Assembly: GCA_963169595.1 (NCBI GenBank)
Contig: CAUJFM010000333.1
Span: 1 to 12,202 of the forward strand
DNA length: 12,202 bases
Direction of reading: 5' to 3'
Source of the DNA: Bacteroidota bacterium
GTDB lineage: Bacteria > Bacteroidota > Bacteroidia > Flavobacteriales_F > PHOS-HE28
Positions within the stretch are counted from its first letter, which is position 1. The number at the start of each line of letters is the position of its first letter. The notes beneath the pieces are model-generated. The model saw only the letters and a program-made list of their open reading frames with translations. It had not been told where the DNA came from and did not search any database. The translations under genes and the position numbers were made by a program. This document shows, in pieces, positions 6,471-12,202 of this stretch.

Positions 6471-6486
6471 TGGTGTATCGCCCCTT

Positions 6487-6514
6487 CAACGTATGCATGG
6501 CCATACATGCTTCG
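6487..6514 (+). repeat. Palindrome-containing intergenic repeat, copy 1
   Basis: Copy 1 reads CAACGTATGCATGGCCATAC followed by ATGCTTCG. It matches copy 2 (6608-6636) over its whole length apart from one substitution in the palindrome and a C-for-TG difference near the end. The core ATGGCCAT is palindromic, and its flanks pair with one C-A mismatch and one wobble. It lies between the convergent ends of the DUF4199-like gene and mpl. It has no T-run and is not GC-rich, so it does not look like a Rho-independent terminator. Confidence 0.8.
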
Positions 6515-6591
6515 AGCCTCCTGGATGACCATTCAACGCCATTCGGGCTCACTTGACAGCATGATACCCAATAGCTTGCAATAAGCCTCCG

Positions 6592-6604
6592 GGGTCAGAG
6601 ACCC
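6592..6604. repeat. Small hairpin GGGTC-aga-GACCC
   Basis: A perfect 5-bp inverted repeat with a 3-nt loop sits just before repeat copy 2. The word GGGGTCAGA (6591-6599) recurs near REP-like elements and their Y1 transposases in other bacteria, by recollection. Here there is no transposase and the function is unknown. Confidence 0.5.
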
Positions 6605-6607
6605 ACC

Positions 6608-6636
6608 CAACGTATGTATGGCCATACATGTGTTCG
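6608..6636 (+). repeat. Palindrome-containing intergenic repeat, copy 2
   Basis: Copy 2 lies 121 bp downstream of copy 1 in the same orientation and contains a perfect 16-bp palindrome, ATGTATGGCCATACAT (6614-6629). The flanks CAACGT on the left and TTCG on the right are shared with copy 1 and set the direct orientation. It ends 12 bp before the mpl stop. The pair may belong to a dispersed REP-like family, be the edges of a small decayed element, or bind a dimeric protein; the window alone cannot separate these. Confidence 0.8.
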
Positions 6637-6648
6637 GAGTTCCCCCGA

Positions 6649-8010
6649 TCACGCGATGAACGCCTCGGTCAACGCCTGAAGGTCCAGCCCCCCGAAGTTG
6701 CCGCTGCTCATCATCAGCAGCACGGCCGGGCCACCCAGTCCGCTGCGGACAGCCCCCATCACGGCCACCGGATCGGTGATCACCTCCAGGTCGGGGCGTG
6801 CGAAGGCGGTACGGATGCGCTCCGGAGGGATCGGAGGCAGCCGCTTGAGCTGCACCGCATGGGGATCGTAGAACACGATCGCCCGGTCGGCCACGTCCAT
6901 CGTGCCGACGTACTGGTCCAGGAAGCCTTCGCTGAGACTGCTGTAGGTGTGCAGCTCCATGCAGGCCACCAGCCTGCGGTCCGGGAACTGCTCGCGCACG
7001 GCCTCCAAGGTGGCCTTCAGCTTGCTGGGGGAATGGGCGAAGTCCTTGAAGACCGCACGACCCGGCGCATCGGACAGGCGTTCAAGACGCTTGGCGGCAC
7101 CGGTGAACGTGGAGATGGCTTCGTGGAACACCGCATCGCCGATGCCCAGTTGGTGGCACACATGCCGAGCCCCTTCCAGGTTCATCAGGTTGTGCCGTCC
7201 GAAGATCTTCAGCGGCACCTCGCCCTGTGCGGTGAGCAGCACGGTGACACCATCATCGATGCGGTGCGGGGGCACACCGTAGGGAATGCGCACCTCGCCC
7301 CCTTCAGAGGCCTCGGCCAGTGCCTTCACCTCGCTATCCTCGGCGCAATAGACCAGCTTGCCGCCCGGCTCGATGCAGGCGATGAACTTGCGGAACTGGT
7401 CCACATAGCTGTCATAGGTCTTGAACACATTGATGTGGTCCCAGGCGATGCCACTGATCAGGGCGATGTCCGGATGGTAGAGGTGGAACTTGGGCACCGG
7501 CTGCAGGGCCGAGGCCAGGTACTCATCGCCCTCAATGATGGCCACGCGGCTGGTGTCGCTGAGCTTCACCATGCAATCGAAGCCTTCCAGCTGGGCACCC
7601 ACCAGGTAGTCGAACTCCACGCCGGCATGGCGCAGCACATGCACGATCATGCTGGTGATGGTGGTCTTGCCGTGGCTGCCGCCGATCACCACGCGGGTCT
7701 TGTCGCGGGTCTGCTCGTGGAAGTAGGCCGGATAGCTGAACACCGGGATGCCCAGCTCCTGGGCGCGGAGCAGTTCGGGGTTGTCGGCGCGGGCATGCAT
7801 GCCTAGGATCACCGCGTCGATGCCGCTGTGGATGCGCAGCGGGTCCCAGCCCAGCTTGTCGGGCAGCAGCTCCAGGCGGTCCAGTCGGCTGCGGCTGGGC
7901 TCGAAGATCTCGTCGTCGCTGCCCGTGATCTCGTAGCCCTTCTGGTGCAGGGCGATGGCCAGATTGTGCATGGCGCTGCCGCCGATGGCGATGAAATGGA
8001 CCGTGCGCAT
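6649..8010 (-). CDS. mpl: UDP-N-acetylmuramate:L-alanyl-gamma-D-glutamyl-meso-diaminopimelate ligase (muropeptide recycling)
   Basis: This cytoplasmic Mur-family ligase uses ATP to join a recovered tripeptide to UDP-N-acetylmuramic acid, recycling cell-wall peptides. The 453-residue protein has the N-terminal UDP-binding motif FIAIGGSAMHNLAIAL (6-21), the ATP loop GGSHGKTT (110-117), EGDEY (160-164), GRHNLMNLEGA (271-281) and DFAHSP (323-328). The opening motif with MHN, and DFAHSP in the C-terminal domain, fit the Bacteroidota Mpl group better than MurC. Start ATG 8010 is chosen because family members begin a few residues before HFIAIGG; in-frame ATGs at 8025 and 8049 would add 5 or 13 residues. 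Assignment as Mpl rather than another Mur ligase is by motif only. It is divergent from the metallo-hydrolase gene, with 107 bp between starts. Confidence 0.88.
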   Translation of the reverse strand: MRTVHFIAIGGSAMHNLAIALHQKGYEITGSDDEIFEPSRSRLDRLELLPDKLGWDPLRIHSGIDAVILGMHARADNPELLRAQELGIPVFSYPAYFHEQTRDKTRVVIGGSHGKTTITSMIVHVLRHAGVEFDYLVGAQLEGFDCMVKLSDTSRVAIIEGDEYLASALQPVPKFHLYHPDIALISGIAWDHINVFKTYDSYVDQFRKFIACIEPGGKLVYCAEDSEVKALAEASEGGEVRIPYGVPPHRIDDGVTVLLTAQGEVPLKIFGRHNLMNLEGARHVCHQLGIGDAVFHEAISTFTGAAKRLERLSDAPGRAVFKDFAHSPSKLKATLEAVREQFPDRRLVACMELHTYSSLSEGFLDQYVGTMDVADRAIVFYDPHAVQLKRLPPIPPERIRTAFARPDLEVITDPVAVMGAVRSGLGGPAVLLMMSSGNFGGLDLQALTEAFIA

Positions 8011-8117
8011 GGCGCGAAGGTGCATGTGGTCCGGTGCTCGATGATCCATGGGCCAGGGGAATGCTTCAACGGGGGGGTGTCAACTGACCTTGGCCCGTAT
8101 GCACGAACTTTATCCCC

Positions 8118-8987
8118 ATGCAACTCCACGTGATCGACACCGGCTACTTCAAGCTCGATGGCGGCGCCATGTTCGGCGTCGTACCCAAGACCCTCTGGAG
8201 CAAGTCCCTTCCACCGGACGAGAGGAACCTCTGCACCTGGGCCATGCGCTGCCTGTTGGTGGAGCAGGGCGATCGCCTCATCCTCATCGACAACGGGCTC
8301 GGCGACAAGCAGGACAGCAAGTTCTTCAGCCACTACGAACCGCACGGAGAGGCCACGCTGGACAGCTCCCTGAAGGCCGCCGGCTTCCACCGCGACGACA
8401 TCACCGATGTGTTCCTCACGCACCTGCACTTCGACCATTGCGGGGGAAGCATCCGTTGGAACAGCGCACGGGACGGGTTCGAACCCGCCTTCAAGAACGC
8501 CACCTACTGGAGCAACAGCTACCACTGGAAGTGGGCCACCCAGCCCAACGCCCGCGAGAAGGCCAGCTTCCTGAAGGAGAACATCCTCCCCATCCAGGAG
8601 AGCGGCCAGCTGAAGTTCGTGGACGTAGGCCGGCGGAGCGCGGAGGAGAACCTCTTCCTCCCCGAAGTGTTCCCCGGCTTCGGGGTGCTGTTGGTGAACG
8701 GCCACACCGATGCGATGATGATCCCCTTCATCGAGTACAAGGGGCGCACTGTGATCTACATGGCCGACCTGCTGCCCAGCGTTCACCACATCCCCCTGCC
8801 GTGGGTGATGGGTTATGATACCCGGCCGCTGCTGACGCTGCAGGAGAAAGGCGATGTGCTGGACCTCGCCGCAGCGAAGGACCATGTGCTCTTCTTCGAG
8901 CACGATGCGGCCAACCAGTGCTGCTCCGTGCAGGCTACCGAGAAGGGTGTCCGGTTGAAGGAGACCTTCCCGCTGAGCGCGGTGTAG
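8118..8987 (+). CDS. Metallo-beta-lactamase-fold hydrolase (lactonase-like)
   Basis: The 289-residue protein carries the binuclear metal-site motif THLHFDH (101-107; His102, His104, Asp106, His107). The further ligands are present in order: His196 in NGHTDA, Asp217 in YMADLLP and His262 in FFEHD. The long N-terminal part before the motif and the spacing of ligands resemble MBL enzymes of the N-acyl-homoserine lactonase/YtnP type, but sequence alone does not fix the substrate, and a general metal-dependent hydrolase is the safe call. There is no signal peptide, so it is probably cytoplasmic. All metal ligands are intact. It starts at ATG 8118 without a Shine-Dalgarno sequence, divergent from mpl, and its stop is 32 bp from the stop of comEC on the other strand. 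Confidence 0.88.
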   Translation: MQLHVIDTGYFKLDGGAMFGVVPKTLWSKSLPPDERNLCTWAMRCLLVEQGDRLILIDNGLGDKQDSKFFSHYEPHGEATLDSSLKAAGFHRDDITDVFLTHLHFDHCGGSIRWNSARDGFEPAFKNATYWSNSYHWKWATQPNAREKASFLKENILPIQESGQLKFVDVGRRSAEENLFLPEVFPGFGVLLVNGHTDAMMIPFIEYKGRTVIYMADLLPSVHHIPLPWVMGYDTRPLLTLQEKGDVLDLAAAKDHVLFFEHDAANQCCSVQATEKGVRLKETFPLSAV

Positions 8988-9019
8988 GCCTTGCCAACCG
9001 TGGTGAGCAGGCGTTCACT

Positions 9020-11131
9020 TCACCGCTGAAGGATGAACGCGCCCTGTTCTCGCACATCGTGGCAGCGCACTCCGCTCGCCTGGCAATGCTCCATGATCCG
9101 GGCGCGCAGGCGCCAGCGGAGATCGACGCCCAGCACCACGTGGTCCGCGCGGGTCACCAAGCGGTCGAGCGCATCCTGCTCCAACCGGTGAACGCCGGAC
9201 ACCACAACGGCATCAAAGCGCTCCCCGTCCGGCAGTGTCAGCTCATCCGTTGGGGTGCGGAGGAAGGCCACTTTCAGCGCTGGACTCAGCCACCGATCCC
9301 CGCCCAACACGGTGGGACCGGCCTGTACCGATCGATCCTCGGAAAGTCCGTTGCGCTCCTGGACCACCACCGTGTGCGGCCCCGCGTGGCGGGCGTGCCG
9401 CTCCACGCGTTCCAGGTGGAAGGGATCCTCCGAGGACAGGGCCACCAAGGTGCGCCCCACCAGCATGGAGGCCTCCAGCGATCGGCTGGTCCCATAGACC
9501 ACGAAGCTCTCCTGCCCCATCCGCTGCTGCAGCCGCGCGCTCCACGTCCAGGCCAGCACCAGCGCCAGCAGGATGCTCACGGTCCGCATCGGCTTCCACC
9601 GCCACCACCACCAGGCCCCTACCGTAAGGACGAGCACATAGAGCAGCACCATCTGCAGGCCGTCCACCCGCACCGGCGGATAAGCGGCCGGAAGCGCTGC
9701 GAACCAGGCCGTGCTGTGGCCCACGACGAGCAGGAGCACCTCCATCACCTTGGTGATGACCCAACCCAGGATCGGCATCTTGTACAGCACCACCAGGGCC
9801 ACGCCGCCATACACCGCGAAACTGGACGCCACCACCACCACGATGTTGGCCGGCAGGAACCAGATGGGAAAAGCCTGGAAGAGGTACAGCGACAGCGGCG
9901 TGGTGAGCAGCTGGGCCGAGATGGACACGATGGCCAGGGACCACACCTGGCGCAGGAGCCAGCTTCCCGGTGACCACAGCCGCTCAATGGGCTTGTAGAA
10001 GAGGATGATACCGAGCACGGCGAGGAACGACAGTTGGAAGCCGATGCTGAACAGCATGCGCGGATCCCACGTGAGGAGCGCCACGGCCGCAGCAAAGAGG
10101 CTGTTGAGGTGGTCCGTGCGCTGCATCGCCATGTTGGACACGGTGAAGAGCGTGAACATCACCGTGGCGCGCATCACGCTGGGTGCGGCACCCGTGAGGC
10201 CCGCATAGCCCCATAGCGCCAGCAGGACCAGCGCGCCACGCACGTACTTCCACCGCGGATGCGCCCCCAGCCCGCCAATGACGAAGGTGAGCACGGCGTA
10301 GATGAGCCCCACATGCATGCCGCTCACGGCCAGCACATGGATGGTGCCGCTGCGCATGAAGGCCTCCTTCTGGTCCCCGTCCAGTTCATCGCGCTGGCCC
10401 AGCACCAGGGCCTTCACCATGGCGCGTTCGGGGCGGGCGAGCCCACTGCCGTTCAACCAATGGGAGACGGCCTCGCGGGCATGGGTGAAGGCATCGGTCC
10501 AATGGCCCAGCTGGCCCACCTTGCGCCAGCGATCGGCGGGAACGAGCAGCTCATGGGCGATCCCGCGTGATGCCGCCCACGCCCGGCGATCGAAGCCACC
10601 GGGATCGGGAACCCGGTCGATCGGCTCCACCTCGGCGTCCAGCAGAAGCACGTCGCCCAGCTGAGGCAGCGCGCGACCGCTGTCCAGCAGCAGGGTGAGC
10701 ATCACCGCACCGCTGCGCGGCCCCATCCGGGTGCCGTCCCATTGGCGGAGCAGTTCGCCCTCGGCCCGCATGCTGCGTGGAGAACTGCCGTTCACCACCT
10801 GGATGCGGACCACCCAGGGCCCGGAAGGCTGCACCTGTGACACATGCCCGGGCGGCATCGTGTGCACCCGCATGCCCGTCCAGCACAGGCCGAAGAGGAA
10901 GGCCCAGCCATAGACCGCCGCAGCGTGGAACAAGCGCCATGCGGGGCGCTCGATCAACAGGACCAGCAGTACCAGAGCGGAGGCAACGCCCAAGGTCCAA
11001 GTGCCCCACGGCGTGGGCAACGGCCATACAAGGCCAATGGACACGCCCACGATGAACGCCATGCCGAACCGCAGCATGGGCGCACGCCGGATAGGGCTCC
11101 AAGGCCCGCGCAGGTCGAACAGGTCCTCCAT
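9020..11131 (-). CDS. comEC: ComEC/Rec2-family DNA-uptake channel protein
   Basis: ComEC forms the inner-membrane channel that brings single-stranded DNA into the cell during transformation. The 703-residue protein has N-terminal helices (about 19-37, 44-61, 70-85), then a soluble DUF4131/OB-like region (about 100-205) with GGFDRRAWAASRGIAHE (178-194). The competence-domain core (about 235-505) includes IHVLAVSGMHVG (264-275), APSVMRATVM (316-325) and GFQLSFLAVLGI (364-375). After a final helix near 517-530, the C-terminal 170 residues have no HxHxDH, so the metallo-beta-lactamase nuclease domain of Bacillus-type ComEC is absent or fully degenerate, as in other Bacteroidota members. Met19 is an alternative start, but the preceding residues (WSPIRRAP) look like the usual family lead-in to helix 1. 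No other competence gene is present nearby. Confidence 0.93.
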   Translation of the reverse strand: MEDLFDLRGPWSPIRRAPMLRFGMAFIVGVSIGLVWPLPTPWGTWTLGVASALVLLVLLIERPAWRLFHAAAVYGWAFLFGLCWTGMRVHTMPPGHVSQVQPSGPWVVRIQVVNGSSPRSMRAEGELLRQWDGTRMGPRSGAVMLTLLLDSGRALPQLGDVLLLDAEVEPIDRVPDPGGFDRRAWAASRGIAHELLVPADRWRKVGQLGHWTDAFTHAREAVSHWLNGSGLARPERAMVKALVLGQRDELDGDQKEAFMRSGTIHVLAVSGMHVGLIYAVLTFVIGGLGAHPRWKYVRGALVLLALWGYAGLTGAAPSVMRATVMFTLFTVSNMAMQRTDHLNSLFAAAVALLTWDPRMLFSIGFQLSFLAVLGIILFYKPIERLWSPGSWLLRQVWSLAIVSISAQLLTTPLSLYLFQAFPIWFLPANIVVVVASSFAVYGGVALVVLYKMPILGWVITKVMEVLLLVVGHSTAWFAALPAAYPPVRVDGLQMVLLYVLVLTVGAWWWWRWKPMRTVSILLALVLAWTWSARLQQRMGQESFVVYGTSRSLEASMLVGRTLVALSSEDPFHLERVERHARHAGPHTVVVQERNGLSEDRSVQAGPTVLGGDRWLSPALKVAFLRTPTDELTLPDGERFDAVVVSGVHRLEQDALDRLVTRADHVVLGVDLRWRLRARIMEHCQASGVRCHDVREQGAFILQR

Positions 11132-11210
11132 CGGTCCACCGGAAAAGGTAATTCATCGAAGCACACCCTGCACCGGTCTATGGTCGGCACCGATCGGTGG
11201 CGGCGGGACC

Positions 11211-11218
11211 TACTTTCA
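11211..11218 (+). promoter_or_regulatory. Candidate -7 element TACTTTCA for the 68-aa protein gene
   Basis: TACTTTCA has the TA and two of the four 3' bases of TAnnTTTG, and is preceded by GGGACC, as is the minus-strand candidate at 3787-3794 (GGGACCTA-n-TTTC in both). It lies 20 nt before ATG 11239. No TTG is found at 19-bp spacing, so support is weak. Confidence 0.25.
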
Positions 11219-11238
11219 ATCCGCCTAATCCCTGCCCC

Positions 11239-11445
11239 ATGGTCGCCGTACTGCTCTTCTGGACGCTGTTCTTCGCACCGCTCACGGCCTTCATGGCCGG
11301 CCAGCGCGGCTATGGGGTGATGCCGTGGTATGTGGCGGGGCTGGTGCTGGGTCCCTTGGGCCTGTTCGCCGCGTTCCTGCCACGGCGCAGCCACGCTCCG
11401 GAACTACTCTTCGCCCCGGAGTGGCAGTCCTACCACATCGGCTGA
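11239..11445 (+). CDS. Small two-helix membrane protein of unknown function
   Basis: The 68-residue protein has two predicted helices, about 2-19 and 27-46, joined by a short GQRGYG turn, then a soluble tail of about 20 residues. The layout (helix, A-x-x-G, aromatic-W, G-x-x-x-GPLGL, helix) resembles a common family of tiny bacterial membrane proteins without known function. The frame continues upstream to a GTG at 11197, but the 14 extra residues are Pro-rich and would precede the hydrophobic start; ATG 11239 is chosen. The gene is divergent from comEC and its stop is 4 bp from the stop of the convergent rlmI-like gene. The compact, hydrophobic, in-frame layout supports a real gene. Confidence 0.65.
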   Translation: MVAVLLFWTLFFAPLTAFMAGQRGYGVMPWYVAGLVLGPLGLFAAFLPRRSHAPELLFAPEWQSYHIG

Positions 11446-11449
11446 ACGG

Positions 11450-12202
11450 TCAGCGCACCTGCAGGATGAAACACTTGAGGTAGTGCGTCTCGGGCACGCC
11501 CCACAGGATGGGATGGTCCGGCGGCTGGGTGCCGTAGTACACTTCACGTAGCTGACGGCCCGCATCCAACGCCGCCTCCTGCACCATGCGGCGGAACAGT
11601 TCAGGCGTCATGTGCTGGGAGCAGCTGCAGGTGACCAGGAAGCCACCTGAAGGGATGCACTTCAACGCACGCAGGTTGATCTCCTTGTAACCCCGGTAGG
11701 CGTTCTCCACCGCGCTGCGGCTCTTGGCGAAGGCGGGCGGGTCCAGCACGATCACATCCCACTGGCGGCCGGTGCGGCTGGCCTCCGTGAGGTGATCGAA
11801 CACGTTGGCGGCGGTGAACCGGCAGTTGGTGAGCCCATTGAGGGCCGCGTTCCGTGTGGCAAGCTCCACTGCCTCCGCACTGATGTCCAGCCCTTCCACC
11901 TCGGCGGCGCCGTAATGCGCGGCGTGCAGTGCGAAGCCTCCAGTGTGGGTAAAGCAGTCCAGCACGCGCATCCCCTTGCTGATCGGGGCCATGGCCGCGT
12001 GGTTGCGCACCTGGTCCAGGAAATGACCGGTCTTCTGCCCGCCGGCCACGTCCACATGCAGCTTCAACCCGTTCTCGTCGATCACCAGGTCGGTGGGAAA
12101 GGCCTTGCCCACGAAGCCCTTCTCCATCGGAAGTCCCTCCTTCTCGCGCACCGGCACATCGTTGCGCAGGTAGATGCCCGCGGGCTGCACATGTGTGGTG
12201 AG
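11450..12202 (-). CDS. rlmI: 23S rRNA cytosine-5 methyltransferase, RlmI-like (5' end outside window)
   Basis: The frame is open through the window edge, so only the C-terminal 250 residues are seen; RlmI proteins are about 390-400 residues, so an N-terminal PUA-type RNA-binding domain should lie beyond 12202. Visible motifs, counted from the edge: the linker IYLRNDVPVREKEGL (10-24); GGQKTGHFLDQR-like GQKTGHFLDQVRNH (55-68); the SAM-binding loop VLDCFTHTGGF (80-90); catalytic DPPAFAKS (154-161); and CSCSQH (192-197) with the candidate nucleophile Cys. RlmI methylates C1962 of 23S rRNA in E. coli. A GTG at 12190 is internal to the family alignment and is not the start. Distinction from RlmK/L-like paralogues rests on these motifs and the linker. 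Confidence 0.9.
   Translation of the reverse strand, partial: LTTHVQPAGIYLRNDVPVREKEGLPMEKGFVGKAFPTDLVIDENGLKLHVDVAGGQKTGHFLDQVRNHAAMAPISKGMRVLDCFTHTGGFALHAAHYGAAEVEGLDISAEAVELATRNAALNGLTNCRFTAANVFDHLTEASRTGRQWDVIVLDPPAFAKSRSAVENAYRGYKEINLRALKCIPSGGFLVTCSCSQHMTPELFRRMVQEAALDAGRQLREVYYGTQPPDHPILWGVPETHYLKCFILQVR

Noticed and set aside
6487..6636. CRISPR-like or terminator reading of the two palindromic repeats
   Set aside because: There are only two copies and one 93-bp interval, so no array. The stems are AT-rich in part and not followed by T-runs, so they are not Rho-independent terminators.
8118..11131. MBL-fold hydrolase as the missing nuclease partner of ComEC
   Set aside because: The two genes converge and are not co-transcribed, and the hydrolase has the ligand spacing of lactonase-like enzymes. 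Adjacency alone is not enough.
11143..11150. Minus-strand TACCTTTT as a comEC promoter
   Set aside because: It is one base from TAnnTTTG, but there is no TTG at 19-bp spacing and it would leave only a few nucleotides before the chosen ATG.

Overview
The window looks like chromosomal DNA from a GC-rich member of the Bacteroidota, probably Flavobacteriales-like. The evidence is the gene set: a Rho factor with a very long disordered insertion, DUF4293 and DUF4199 membrane proteins, a Bacteroidota-type Mpl ligase, a ComEC without a metallo-beta-lactamase domain, and a Kazal-like domain on a lipoprotein. Start codons lack Shine-Dalgarno sequences, and several upstream regions carry matches to the Bacteroidota TTG / TAnnTTTG promoter. 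This is a compact housekeeping region. I see no tRNA, rRNA, CRISPR array, complete insertion sequence or prophage, and no gap over 300 bases without a gene.

Layout, left to right. (1) The last 15 codons of a Crp/Fnr-type regulator (1-50). Its stop codon lies inside a perfect FNR-type box, which is placed to control the next gene, a four-helix membrane protein (114-494). (2) Convergent to it, a lipoprotein alpha/beta hydrolase with a C-terminal Kazal-like domain (506-1597, minus). (3) A plus-strand pair, a TerC-family membrane protein (1693-2484) and a crotonase-fold enoyl-CoA hydratase/isomerase (2507-3277). (4) A DUF4293 protein (3278-3751, minus), divergent from rho (4024-5976), with candidate promoters for both in the 272-bp gap. 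A DUF4199-like protein (5988-6470) follows rho closely. (5) A 178-bp gap with two copies of a palindromic repeat and a small hairpin (6487-6636). (6) mpl, a muropeptide-recycling ligase (6649-8010, minus), divergent from a metallo-beta-lactamase-fold hydrolase (8118-8987). (7) A ComEC-like DNA-uptake channel (9020-11131, minus), divergent from a 68-aa membrane protein (11239-11445). (8) An RlmI-like 23S rRNA cytosine methyltransferase (11450-12202, minus), cut off by the window end.

Most genes are unrelated housekeeping functions: transcription termination, cell-wall recycling, rRNA modification, acyl-CoA metabolism, metal export and DNA uptake. The best leads are the FNR-box arrangement at the left edge, the hydrolase-Kazal fusion, the Rho low-complexity insertion, and the palindromic repeat pair downstream of rho. 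I do not see a wholly new multi-gene system.
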